DNA of 45,773 nucleotides from contig CALUVN010000011.1 of the NCBI GenBank assembly GCA_944324235.1, forward strand, positions 1 to 45,773. Reading direction: 5' to 3'. This document shows, piece after piece, positions 1 through 7,264 of the stretch. Source of the DNA: Candidatus Gastranaerophilales bacterium. GTDB lineage: Bacteria > Cyanobacteriota > Vampirovibrionia > Gastranaerophilales > Gastranaerophilaceae. The first letter of the stretch is position 1. Each line of letters opens with the position of its first letter. The notes under the pieces were generated by a model. It was not told the origin of the DNA. It did not search any database and saw nothing but the letters and a program-made list of their open reading frames with translations. The position numbers were made by a program, and so were the translations under genes.

Positions 1-279
1 CGACCAAGAGCGTGTCTACCCCTCTCCCAAAACCAGACATTAAGTCAGGTTTTGCTCGGCAGAGTACCACATGCCCATATTAGATTGTCAATTGGTCTTG
101 CGACCAAGAGCGTGTCTACCCCTCTCCCAAAACCGGACATGAAGTCAGGTTTTGCTCGGCAGAGTACCACATGCCCATATTAGATTGTCAAATTGGTCTT
201 ACGACCAAGAGCGTGTCTACCCCTCTCCCAAAACCAGACATTAAGTCAGGTTTTGCTCGGCAGAGTACCACATGCCCAT
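1..279. repeat. Three tandem copies of a ~100-bp structured repeat
   Basis: Copies begin at 1, 101 and 202 with the same opening (CGACCAAGAG) and are nearly identical for about 78 bases. The third diverges after about 279. Each copy can fold: AAAACC, one unpaired base, GAC, a five-base loop, GTC, one unpaired base, GGTTTT (29-53 in copy 1), flanked by GAGC (8-11) and GCTC (54-57). Copy junctions carry a second hairpin, TTGGTC-TTGC-GACCAA (92-107) and TTGGTC-TTAC-GACCAA (193-208). Inside the 29-53 hairpin, copy 2 differs from copies 1 and 3 only at an unpaired base and in the loop. The window starts exactly at a copy start, so the array may extend leftwards. It is not CRISPR-like, because the whole unit is conserved with no variable spacers. 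Function unknown. Confidence 0.9.
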
Positions 280-293
280 TATTAAATTATCAA

Positions 294-316
294 ATTGAAA
301 CGGTTCGTGTTTCAAT
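294..316. other. Perfect 8-bp inverted repeat (hairpin)
   Basis: ATTGAAAC (294-301) and GTTTCAAT (309-316) form a perfect 8-bp stem around a 7-base loop just after the third tandem repeat. On the minus strand it lies downstream of the small possible ORF at 361-501. It has only a weak, interrupted T run, so it is at best a poor terminator. The stem resembles ends of some CRISPR repeats, but there is a single copy and no array. Confidence 0.5.
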
Positions 317-360
317 CTCGTCACTTGCAAGTCTACTTTAAATATTGTGTGTTGTCAATA

Positions 361-501
361 TTACCTTACTTCCGGGTGGTTGGAGTTTGAGAGTTTTATC
401 TCGTAGTACTCGTTTTTGTCTATGTCTACTCCCATAGTTTTTATATCACAATATTTTTTCTTTTTCTTTTTTGTAAGTAGTTTTTTGTAGTCGCCTGCCA
501 T
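361..501 (-). CDS. Possible 46-aa lysine-rich small protein
   Basis: Reading leftwards from an ATG at 501 there are 46 codons to a TAA at 361. The product starts MAGDYKKLL, then has a run of six lysines, and ends in a polar stretch (NEYYEIKLSN). No convincing Shine-Dalgarno site precedes the ATG. ATA codons look more frequent than in neighbouring genes. This could be a real small gene, a remnant linked to the repeat array, or chance in an AT-rich gap. No family is recognised. The rest of the 280-573 gap holds only the hairpin at 294-316 and the probable promoter at 511-539. Confidence 0.2.
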   Translation of the reverse strand: MAGDYKKLLTKKKKKKYCDIKTMGVDIDKNEYYEIKLSNSNHPEVR

Positions 502-510
502 ATTTTTATC

Positions 511-539
511 TTATCATGAACTTATCGTTTTTTTATAAT
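511..539 (+). promoter_or_regulatory. Probable promoter of the MsbA-like gene
   Basis: TTATCA (511-516), a 17-base spacer and TATAAT (534-539) form a sigma-70-type promoter about 35 bases before the start codon. A second overlapping TATAAT lies at 539-544. The gene's ribosome-binding site is the AGGGGA at 561-566. Confidence 0.5.
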
Positions 540-573
540 ATAATTTTCTTATAACATTGTAGGGGATATTGTC

Positions 574-2412
574 ATGATTAATGAATATAAATTGAAAGAT
601 ACAGTCTCTAAAAATGCCTTTAATTACTGGTATTTGATTAAAAAAATTGCACCTTACGTAAAGCCTGTTATGGGGAGGGTTATTCTTAATATCTTGATTG
701 CCATTCCATTAGGACTTCTTGATGGTGTTGTTGCGTTTTCTTTAAAACCGTATATGGATTTGGTTATTAACGGTTCTCCTGACGATAAATGGGTGCTCGG
801 CGGGTTTGAAATCCCGACTCAAGCCTTTTTAGCTGCAATTATTCCGTTTGGTATTGTTGCTTTTGCGGTTATTCAAGGTGTATTGAAATACTTGAGCAGT
901 TATTTTACTGATTGGACTGGCTATAAGGTTTCTAATGCTTTAAAAATTGATTTGTTTAAAAAATTGACAATGCTAGATCCTCAATTTTATGATGTGAATT
1001 CATCAGGGCTGGTTCTAACAAGATTTTTTACTGATCCGGATGTTGCCTCCAGATCTATTCTTGATAATTTGAAAACATTTATTTCGACTATATTCGGACT
1101 TATAGGGCTTGTCGGTGTCCTTTTGTATAACTCCTGGCTTCTTGCGATTATCGGGGTTACAATCATGGGTATAGCAATGTCACCGGTTATTCTTATCCGT
1201 AAAAAAATCAAGAGTGTCTCCAATAAAAATATGGTTGTAGGAAGTAATATGACTACTAACTTTAACGAAACTTTTGCCGGAAATAAGATTATTGCAGCGT
1301 ATAATTTGCAGGAGACGCAGAACCATAAATTTGAATCTCAGGTGCATGAACAGTTTGATTTGGTTATGACATTAACTAAACGTGTCGGATGGATGTCTCC
1401 GATAATGTATTTTGTTTGTTCAATCGGGATTGCGCTTGTCATGGCTTTCGGAAACCACCTTATTTTGACCGGTAAAATGACAGCCGGCAGTTTTGCGTCA
1501 TTTGTTACCTCATTGCTTTTGTTGTATAAACCGACGAAAACTCTAGGACAGACTTTGACGCTTGTTCAAAATAACTTCGTTGCATTGGGGCGCGCATTTG
1601 AGTTGTTTGAACTTACTCCGCATATCAAAAATCCTGAAAATCCTAAAGAATTAAAAGGATTAATCAGCAGTATTGATTTTTGTAATGTATGTTTTGAATA
1701 TGAGAAAGATATTCCTGTTTTGAAAAACTTCAGTCTGCATGTTCAAAAGGGTGAGACTCTTGCTCTTGTCGGAAATTCCGGAGGTGGTAAGAGTACTGTA
1801 GTAAATCTTATACCGCGTTTTTATGATGTAAAAAGCGGAGCAGTGCTTCTTGACGGAACTGACGTAAGAAATTTTGATTTGAATTCTTTAAGAAGTCAAA
1901 TTTCATTTGTATTTCAGGATAACTTCCTGTTCACAGGTACAATTCGCCAGAATATTTTGCTTGGTAATCCTGAGGCGACTGAAGAACAGCTGCAGAATGT
2001 TATCAGGATGGCGCATTTGGATGAATTTATTTCAACACTTGATAACGGGCTGGATACGGAAGTCGGCGAACGCGGAACTACTCTTTCAGGCGGGCAACGT
2101 CAGCGAGTTGCTATTGCGCGTGCTATGTTAAAAGATGCGCCGATTGTTATTCTTGATGAGGCTACTTCTGCTCTTGATAATAAATCTGAAGAAATTGTTC
2201 AGCATGCGCTTGATAATCTTATTCAGAATAAAACAGTATTTGTTATTGCACACAGACTTTCAACAATTAAGAGTGCCGATAGAATTGCTGTAATAAACGA
2301 AGGTGAACTTGTTGAACTTGGAACGCATGATCAATTGATGTCGATACCTGAAGGACGATACAAGCATCTTTATGAAATGCAATTTGCGCATCAGGAGGAG
2401 GCCGCATCATAA
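574..2412 (+). CDS. msbA: MsbA-like lipid A/lipid exporter ABC transporter (fused permease-ATPase)
   Basis: This 612-residue half-transporter has an N-terminal six-helix membrane domain (about residues 30-330) and a C-terminal ATPase. Visible ATPase motifs are the Walker A GNSGGGKST from about residue 400, the signature LSGGQRQR near 503, and Walker B VILDEATSALD near 523, followed by the H-loop in VIAHRLST. Length and domain order match MsbA and related lipid or multidrug exporters, which work as homodimers in the inner membrane. The kdsB gene in the same window implies Kdo-containing LPS, which favours a lipid A flipping role, but a general lipid or drug exporter cannot be excluded. The ATG at 574 follows AGGGGA at good spacing. 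The next gene overlaps its stop codon by one base. Confidence 0.85.
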   Translation: MINEYKLKDTVSKNAFNYWYLIKKIAPYVKPVMGRVILNILIAIPLGLLDGVVAFSLKPYMDLVINGSPDDKWVLGGFEIPTQAFLAAIIPFGIVAFAVIQGVLKYLSSYFTDWTGYKVSNALKIDLFKKLTMLDPQFYDVNSSGLVLTRFFTDPDVASRSILDNLKTFISTIFGLIGLVGVLLYNSWLLAIIGVTIMGIAMSPVILIRKKIKSVSNKNMVVGSNMTTNFNETFAGNKIIAAYNLQETQNHKFESQVHEQFDLVMTLTKRVGWMSPIMYFVCSIGIALVMAFGNHLILTGKMTAGSFASFVTSLLLLYKPTKTLGQTLTLVQNNFVALGRAFELFELTPHIKNPENPKELKGLISSIDFCNVCFEYEKDIPVLKNFSLHVQKGETLALVGNSGGGKSTVVNLIPRFYDVKSGAVLLDGTDVRNFDLNSLRSQISFVFQDNFLFTGTIRQNILLGNPEATEEQLQNVIRMAHLDEFISTLDNGLDTEVGERGTTLSGGQRQRVAIARAMLKDAPIVILDEATSALDNKSEEIVQHALDNLIQNKTVFVIAHRLSTIKSADRIAVINEGELVELGTHDQLMSIPEGRYKHLYEMQFAHQEEAAS

Positions 2413-2747
2413 TGAATACTGTTATAAAAAAGTGGATTCAACCTTATTTGCTGATTGAATATTTAAAAGATTATTATACTGTAACGGATTTAACTTTTGA
2501 CGGAGCTTCAAAAAATAAATTTAAAGCAAAGATGTTTGAAGCTGTAAACGCAGGTAAAATCGGTCTTTATATGAAAAATGTCAACAAGTTTTATATACTT
2601 GAAGAAAAAGAAAATGTTTCCTTGATTGATATAATCAAAGAAAAATTATCGTTGTCTGATGCTGATCTGGCTGATGAACCAGATAAAGAAAGAGCTTTGC
2701 AGCTTGTTGATATGGGTAAATCCGAAGCTTCATTTATTTTTTCATAA
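2412..2747 (+). CDS. Small hypothetical protein coupled to the MsbA-like exporter
   Basis: This 111-residue protein is not recognised. It starts in a TAATG overlap with the transporter stop, so the two are almost certainly co-translated. The sequence is soluble, mixed alpha/beta in character and lysine-rich, with no signal peptide or membrane helix, and its last third is acidic (SLSDADLADEPDKE). It contains no cysteine. The coupling suggests a cytoplasmic accessory role beside the exporter, but this is inferred from position only. A 62-base gap without a terminator separates it from the CHAP-like gene. Confidence 0.7.
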   Translation: MNTVIKKWIQPYLLIEYLKDYYTVTDLTFDGASKNKFKAKMFEAVNAGKIGLYMKNVNKFYILEEKENVSLIDIIKEKLSLSDADLADEPDKERALQLVDMGKSEASFIFS

Positions 2748-2809
2748 AAGGCAATTTTTTCGGGGAAATTTACTTTATATATATAAGAGAAATTTCACTG
2801 AGGTACAAA

Positions 2810-3751
2810 TTGTTTAGTTTTTGCGCAAACTTTTCATATTATCCGATGCCGATGGCAATGCCGTTCGGCTCATTGTGCTGTAGTGGTGGAAATTCTTTTT
2901 GGGGCGCTTTTTTAGGCGGATTTCTCGGTTCTTCTCTTTTTAGCGGCAACGCTTACGTACCTCAACCTCAGTATTACTCTAATAATTTCTCTTATGGCTT
3001 TGGCGCTTATTCTTCGCCGCTATTTAGTTATGCCCCTTCATACATGCCCGCATCAACAATGGTAATGCCTGCTGCAATGCCGCAGTTTAATTTAGCTCCT
3101 TCACCAATGAATTTTGGTATTTCCGCAAATTCAAACTATGCGTATTCTCCGTTTGCAGCAATGCCTGCGGAAGCGGCCGCTGTTACAACAAGTACTTCAG
3201 GTATTGAAGCTTATAATCCTTTCAGTTATAAGCCTGAAACAACTAAAAAATCTGACGGTACAAGATTTGATTCAAATGATTATATGGACGGCAAATACGT
3301 TACATCATCTCTCAAATCCAAGCGTACAACTACGTTTAATACAAAAACTAATTTACCTCAATTGAAGGCTGTAGGATATAGTGCAGAAAAAGGCGGCAGA
3401 CTTGCTCAGGAGGCCTTGTCACATGTCACGGGATTCAGTTCTAATTGCGGTACTTATGTCCGTAAGGCTCTTGAACGTGCGCATCTTGATAACGGCAAGC
3501 GAACAGGCAGTGCTGCAGATTTTGGTGATGTACTGTTGAAACAAAAAAACTTCAAAGAAATTTCTACAAAAGGGCTGGATTTATCTTCTCTGCCTGCGGG
3601 TTGTGTATTGGTATACGGCAGAGGCGTTTCAGGTTATGACAAAGAACACGGACACGTTGAAATTACACTTGGCGACGGCCGTGCTGCAAGTGACGGAATT
3701 ACAAAAAATATACGTAAAGGCGCAAGAGTATTTGTCCCTGTTAATGCTTAA
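2810..3751 (+). CDS. CHAP/NlpC-like cysteine peptidase with low-complexity N-terminus
   Basis: This 313-residue protein has two halves. Residues 1 to about 130 are low complexity and rich in Tyr, Pro, Met, Ala and Phe, with a Gly/Phe patch (GGNSFWGAFLGG). The C-terminal ~120 residues look like a CHAP or NlpC/P60-type amidohydrolase: a candidate catalytic Cys213 in SSNCGTYVRKAL and a candidate His282 in HGHVEITLGDG. Such enzymes cut peptidoglycan peptides or amide links. The start is a TTG at 2810, chosen because GAGGT at 2800-2804 precedes it; the next ATG is at 2847 without such a site. No classical signal peptide is clear. Its 3' end overlaps the convergent coaE gene by 11 bases. Fold and catalytic residues are inferred from motifs. 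Confidence 0.7.
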   Translation: MFSFCANFSYYPMPMAMPFGSLCCSGGNSFWGAFLGGFLGSSLFSGNAYVPQPQYYSNNFSYGFGAYSSPLFSYAPSYMPASTMVMPAAMPQFNLAPSPMNFGISANSNYAYSPFAAMPAEAAAVTTSTSGIEAYNPFSYKPETTKKSDGTRFDSNDYMDGKYVTSSLKSKRTTTFNTKTNLPQLKAVGYSAEKGGRLAQEALSHVTGFSSNCGTYVRKALERAHLDNGKRTGSAADFGDVLLKQKNFKEISTKGLDLSSLPAGCVLVYGRGVSGYDKEHGHVEITLGDGRAASDGITKNIRKGARVFVPVNA

Positions 3752-4313
3752 AAAATAATTTTCGGATTTGTGCCTCAAGGCTTTCTATGGAACGATTATT
3801 ATAAACTACATAATCGGCAAGTTCTCTTTTTTTATCTTGAGACATCTGGGCATCCATTCTGAGTTTAGCGTCTGTTTTGGTCAGATGATTTCTAATCATA
3901 AGTCGTCTCAGTCTGGAACGGTCATTTGAATAGACAAGGAGGACTTTATCAAACATATTCTGCATGTTAGCTTCATATAAAAGCGGTATGCCTATGAACA
4001 CATATTCCTCATTTTGATTTTTCTCAAAAAATTCAAAAATTTTCTGTTTAATAATCGGATGAACAATACTTTCCAGCTTTTTTTTCAATACGGGATTTTC
4101 AAATACAATCTTGCCCAGTTTTTTTCTGGAAACAACGTCGTTTTCCAGAATATCATACGGTCTGAATGACTCCACAATTAAATCTTTGTAGTCTTCAAGA
4201 ACCTGATGCCCGAAAATGTCCGTGTCTGCAACTTTGTAATCATGCTGCATCAAAAATCTTTCAACTTCTGATTTTCCGGCTGCAATATTGCCTGTTATTG
4301 CGACTTTTATCAT
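3741..4313 (-). CDS. coaE: Dephospho-CoA kinase
   Basis: CoaE phosphorylates the ribose 3'-hydroxyl of dephospho-CoA, the last step of coenzyme A synthesis. The 190-residue length is typical. The P-loop GNIAAGKS is at residues 8-15, followed by the family's VADTDIFGHQVL stretch. A central PLLYEANM and the YSNDRSRLRRLMIRN segment fit the CoA-binding and lid regions. The ATG overlaps the upstream pseudouridine synthase stop in an ATGA junction, so the two are translationally coupled. The 3' end runs 11 bases into the convergent CHAP-like gene. Confidence 0.93.
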   Translation of the reverse strand: MIKVAITGNIAAGKSEVERFLMQHDYKVADTDIFGHQVLEDYKDLIVESFRPYDILENDVVSRKKLGKIVFENPVLKKKLESIVHPIIKQKIFEFFEKNQNEEYVFIGIPLLYEANMQNMFDKVLLVYSNDRSRLRRLMIRNHLTKTDAKLRMDAQMSQDKKRELADYVVYNNRSIESLEAQIRKLFFKH

Positions 4314-5041
4314 TTATTTGATATCCTGTTTAAAAAATTTCTTAATTCTCTTATTTGCAGAGGCTTTATAGGTTTAAATTCACCGCGTTTCAGTCCGTCA
4401 AGATTAATGTTTGCATGCTGAATTCTCTTGAGTGATTTTACTTCAAATCCGATGTATTCGAACATTTTTCTTATTTGGCGGTTTAATCCTTGATAAAGTG
4501 TAATTTGCATCGTTGTATGCTTGTTATCGATTTCAAGTACGGTAATATCTGCATAAGCCATTTTACCTTTTTCGATTTCAACCCCGTTTGCAAGCTGTTC
4601 CAGCTGATGCGGGTGAACTTTGCCGTCTACAGATACCAGATAAACCTTAGGGACTTTTACTGAAGGGTGCGTGAGTTCATTAATTAAATCTCCGTCGTTT
4701 GTCAGAATTAAAAGTCCTGTTGAATCTTTATCAAGTCTTCCTACAGGTTTAAGGTGAAACATTGTTTCCGGCAAAAGGTCATAAATGGTTTTTCTGCCTT
4801 TTTCATCGACGGATGTTGTAATATAACCTGCAGGTTTGTAAAATCTATAGTATTCGTGTTTTACAGGTCTGATTAATTTTTTGTCAACAAAAACTTTGTC
4901 ATTCGGTTGTACAAGATAGCCAAGTTCTGTGACTTTTTTACCGTTAATACTCACTTTGCCCTGCGCAATAAGCTCATCTGCATCTCGTCTGGAACATAAA
5001 CCTGAAGATGCAATATATTTATTTAAACGGATGCCGGACAT
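4310..5041 (-). CDS. RsuA/RluB-family rRNA pseudouridine synthase
   Basis: This 243-residue enzyme isomerises a uridine in ribosomal RNA to pseudouridine. An N-terminal S4 RNA-binding domain (about residues 3-50, RLNKYIASSGLCSRRDAD) precedes the catalytic domain. The family motif GRLDKDSTGLL places the catalytic Asp at residue 104. The later LNRQIRKMFEYIG is also characteristic. The family acts on 23S (RluB/RluE/RluF) or 16S (RsuA) rRNA; the S4 domain and length favour RluB, but the exact target cannot be read from sequence. Its start lies inside the end of the thioesterase gene (19-base overlap) and its end couples to coaE. Confidence 0.9.
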   Translation of the reverse strand: MSGIRLNKYIASSGLCSRRDADELIAQGKVSINGKKVTELGYLVQPNDKVFVDKKLIRPVKHEYYRFYKPAGYITTSVDEKGRKTIYDLLPETMFHLKPVGRLDKDSTGLLILTNDGDLINELTHPSVKVPKVYLVSVDGKVHPHQLEQLANGVEIEKGKMAYADITVLEIDNKHTTMQITLYQGLNRQIRKMFEYIGFEVKSLKRIQHANINLDGLKRGEFKPIKPLQIRELRNFLNRISNK

Positions 5042-5445
5042 TTTAACGCCCTTTCAAAAACATCAACAAGAACCTGTGGCATTCTTCTGTAGAGCTTTCC
5101 GTCGTTATTAATTGCAACAACATCTACCTGTGCTTCAATAAAAGTTTTTCCGCTTGTTTTTGATTTTATTGCCTGCTTGAACGTAACCGAAAGGTTATTG
5201 AATTTTTCAATCCATGTCAAAATAATAATTTCATCATCAAGTTTTGCAGATGCCTTGTAGCGTACATTGAGATTAACAACAGGCAAAAGAATGTCGCGTG
5301 CTTTAAGCTCAGATAAATTGTGCCCCATTTCTTCGCACCAGAGCACACGTCCCATTTCAAGCCATCTCAAATATGCCCCATGCCATACAACACCGTACGC
5401 ATCAGTATCTGCATAATAAACTTTTTGTTCAAATTCGTGTATCAT
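5023..5445 (-). CDS. YbgC-type acyl-CoA thioesterase (hotdog fold)
   Basis: This 140-residue protein matches the 4-hydroxybenzoyl-CoA thioesterase/YbgC family, which hydrolyses acyl-CoA or acyl-ACP thioesters as hotdog-fold oligomers. The active-site segment YYADTDAYGVVWHGAYLRW carries the conserved Asp, and the RYKASAKLDDEI and later VDVVAINNDGKLYR blocks fit the fold. A longer reading from a TTG at 5463 adds six residues; the ATG at 5445 matches the family's usual N-terminus better. It is the first gene of a three-gene minus-strand unit with the pseudouridine synthase and coaE. In other bacteria YbgC sits with Tol-Pal envelope genes, which are not present here. Confidence 0.85.
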   Translation of the reverse strand: MIHEFEQKVYYADTDAYGVVWHGAYLRWLEMGRVLWCEEMGHNLSELKARDILLPVVNLNVRYKASAKLDDEIIILTWIEKFNNLSVTFKQAIKSKTSGKTFIEAQVDVVAINNDGKLYRRMPQVLVDVFERALKCPASV

Positions 5446-5490
5446 AACCTGATTGTACCACAAAACCTAAATTAATGAAAGGAGAAAACT

Positions 5491-5628
5491 ATGAAATTTA
5501 TGTGCGATTTATGCGGATGGATTTACGATGAGGAAAAAGAAGGAAAACCTTTCCGCGATTTGGAAGATGATTGGGTCTGTCCTGCATGCGGCGCTCCAAA
5601 GAGCGATTTCACCGCTCTTGAAGAATAA
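5491..5628 (+). CDS. Short rubredoxin
   Basis: This 45-residue iron protein has two CxxC knuckles, C5/C8 (CDLCGWIYD) and C30/C33 (DDWVCPACGAPK), that would ligate one Fe as in rubredoxins. Only 21 residues separate Cys8 and Cys30, against about 29 in classical 52-54-residue rubredoxins, so a loop is shortened. Rubredoxins carry single electrons, often to superoxide reductase, rubrerythrin or flavodiiron proteins in anaerobes; no such partner is in this window. An AGGAGA lies 6-7 bases before the ATG. The gene is monocistronic, with tRNA-Pro next. Confidence 0.88.
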   Translation: MKFMCDLCGWIYDEEKEGKPFRDLEDDWVCPACGAPKSDFTALEE

Positions 5629-5651
5629 ATTATTAAAAAGAAACAAAACAC

Positions 5652-5680
5652 TTGACGCTGAAATATGTTTGTTCTAAGAT
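5652..5680 (+). promoter_or_regulatory. Promoter of tRNA-Pro
   Basis: TTGACG (5652-5657), a 17-base spacer and TAAGAT (5675-5680) form a good sigma-70-type promoter ending ten bases before the mature tRNA. Confidence 0.7.
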
Positions 5681-5689
5681 ATTCCCAGA

Positions 5690-5766
5690 CGGGATGTAGC
5701 GCAGTTTGGTAGCGCACCTCGCTTGGGACGAGGGGGTCGCACGTTCGAATCGTGTCATCCCGACCA
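5690..5766 (+). tRNA. tRNA-Pro (anticodon UGG)
   Basis: The acceptor stem CGGGATG (5690-5696) pairs with CATCCCG (5756-5762). The anticodon arm CTCGC-TTGGGAC-GAG gives anticodon TGG, and the T-loop GTTCGAATC is standard. CCA is encoded at 5764-5766. It has its own promoter upstream and a terminator just downstream. Confidence 0.96.
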
Positions 5767-5770
5767 TTTA

Positions 5771-5804
5771 AAAAGACCGTCCTTTTATAGACGGTCTTTT
5801 ATTT
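5771..5804 (+). terminator. Rho-independent terminator after tRNA-Pro
   Basis: AAAAGACCGTC (5771-5781) and GACGGTCTTTT (5790-5800) form a perfect 11-bp stem with an 8-base loop, followed by ATTTTG. Confidence 0.9.
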
Positions 5805-5843
5805 TGAAAGTTACTATATTGAGTTAAGAGAGGATTAGGGAAA

Positions 5844-6944
5844 TTGGATTTTACAACTTTAACCATTGAAGCACTTAAAACTTTAGCTTCCTTTGTTGGG
5901 AACTACGGTGTTGCCATAATTTTATTAACACTTGTTGTAAGACTGTTTATGTGGCCGTTGAATGTTTCTCAACAGCGTTCAATGAGAATGATGCAGACCC
6001 TGCAGCCTAAACTTAAAGCTATTCAGGATAGATACAAAAGTAATCCGCAGGTTATGCAGCAAAAAATGATGGAGTTCTATAAGGAACATAAATTCAATCC
6101 TATGGGCGGCTGTCTTCCTTTGTTAATTCAAATGCCTATATTTATTCTTTTGTATTCGGCATTGATGAGCCCTCAGTTTATTCAAATTGCCGGTGATTCT
6201 CAATTTCTTTTTGTGAAAAGTTTGGCAACTACTTTGAGAGCGACTGCGGGAATTTCCAATGACGGTACAATGGGCGCTTCAAAGTACGATACTTTTATTC
6301 TCGGAAAAACAGCAAGAGTATATTTGCCTACTGAAACTCTTGATAACGTAAAAATTACAAAGCCTAATAAGGCGCTGGAAATTCAAGGTGATTTAAATCC
6401 AGGTGAAAATATTGATTTTAAAGTTAGTCTTGATAACCTCGATTTGAAATTCAGCCAGCTTGATCAAATTCAAAAAGCTGAAATGGCTATTACTGATGTA
6501 AATTCAAAAGAAACCGAAACTGTTACTTTCGAACGTAAGGACGGTTTGCTTGTTGCATCAGTTCCTTCTGTTGAAGTAAAACATGCTTTCCATTTTGATG
6601 TTCTGTTTTTGATTCTTTTGTTCGGCTTGACAATGTGGCTCTCACAAAAGCTTATGATGTCTATGAACAATACTCAGGCTAACAGTGATCCTACTCAGGC
6701 TGCTATTCAGAAATCAATGGGAACTTTTATGCCGATAATGATTCTGGCAACTTTTGTTATAATTCCGATACCGGCTGGTGTTCTCCTGTACCTTATTACA
6801 AGTAATGTTGTTCAGGTTCTTCAAACTGTTATTGTTAATAAACAAATGGATGCAGAAGATGCTGCTAAAAAAGTTAAGGCAAAAGATTCTAACAATAAAG
6901 TCATTGATGCTGAAATTGTTGATGAAGAAAAGAAGGATAAATAA
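5844..6944 (+). CDS. yidC: YidC/Oxa1 membrane protein insertase
   Basis: YidC inserts and folds inner-membrane proteins, alone or with SecYEG. In this 366-residue protein the N-terminal helix leads to LLTLVVRLFMWPLN, whose Arg33 fits the groove arginine of Oxa1/YidC proteins. The cytoplasmic coiled-coil pair (about 50-90) and the GGCLPLLIQMPIFILLY helix follow. Between this helix and the next (around residue 255) lies about 110 residues of charged, beta-rich sequence (about 145-245) that bacterial YidC proteins usually lack at this point. Later helices include FLILLFGLTMWL and the segment PAGVLLYLITSN. The C-terminus is Lys/Asp-rich. The start is a TTG at 5844 after AGGATTAGGG. The next unknown gene follows after two bases. 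Confidence 0.93.
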   Translation: MDFTTLTIEALKTLASFVGNYGVAIILLTLVVRLFMWPLNVSQQRSMRMMQTLQPKLKAIQDRYKSNPQVMQQKMMEFYKEHKFNPMGGCLPLLIQMPIFILLYSALMSPQFIQIAGDSQFLFVKSLATTLRATAGISNDGTMGASKYDTFILGKTARVYLPTETLDNVKITKPNKALEIQGDLNPGENIDFKVSLDNLDLKFSQLDQIQKAEMAITDVNSKETETVTFERKDGLLVASVPSVEVKHAFHFDVLFLILLFGLTMWLSQKLMMSMNNTQANSDPTQAAIQKSMGTFMPIMILATFVIIPIPAGVLLYLITSNVVQVLQTVIVNKQMDAEDAAKKVKAKDSNNKVIDAEIVDEEKKDK

Positions 6945-6946
6945 TT

Positions 6947-7264
6947 TTGCGCATATTCTCTTGTTTAATGGAAAAATATCGTTCTTCAAGATTTGAACCT
7001 TACACATCTGATTTTACCAAATATATTTACGCTAAACGCAATGGTTGTGTTTCAGACTTGCAGAGTCGTTTTTCCTCTGAAGAAATTAATAATGCAAAAT
7101 TACTTGACAGAATTAAGACTCCAAATAATGATTTCGAAGATAAATATTGGATGTTAACTAATAAGGGAGCTGTAGATATTAAGCTTTTGTATAAAAAGTC
7201 AAGCTGTCTTCAAAAAATACATGATTTTTATCTGCGATTAAAAGGATTTGATGGCAGGGTGTAG
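6947..7264 (+). CDS. Small hypothetical protein between yidC and queA
   Basis: This 105-residue protein is not recognised. The reading frame opens with TTG at 6947, two bases after the yidC stop; an ATG at 6968 (residue 8) is an alternative start. Neither has a clear Shine-Dalgarno site, so translation may be coupled to yidC. The sequence is basic and soluble, with no membrane helix, and has three cysteines (one in the part before the alternative start). The stop TAG at 7262 directly abuts the queA ATG, which argues for a real gene in the operon. The place occupied here by this gene sometimes holds an RNA-binding Jag protein in other bacteria, but no KH or R3H motif is visible. Confidence 0.6.
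   Translation: MRIFSCLMEKYRSSRFEPYTSDFTKYIYAKRNGCVSDLQSRFSSEEINNAKLLDRIKTPNNDFEDKYWMLTNKGAVDIKLLYKKSSCLQKIHDFYLRLKGFDGRV

Noticed and set aside
1-280. Short minus-strand reading frames through the tandem repeats
   Set aside because: The 100- and 101-base units shift frame between copies, ribosome sites are lacking, and the pattern of differences favours structure over coding.
1-316. CRISPR array at the left edge
   Set aside because: The ~100-bp unit is conserved throughout with no variable spacers, and the GTTTCAAT/ATTGAAAC hairpin occurs once only. No cas gene is present.
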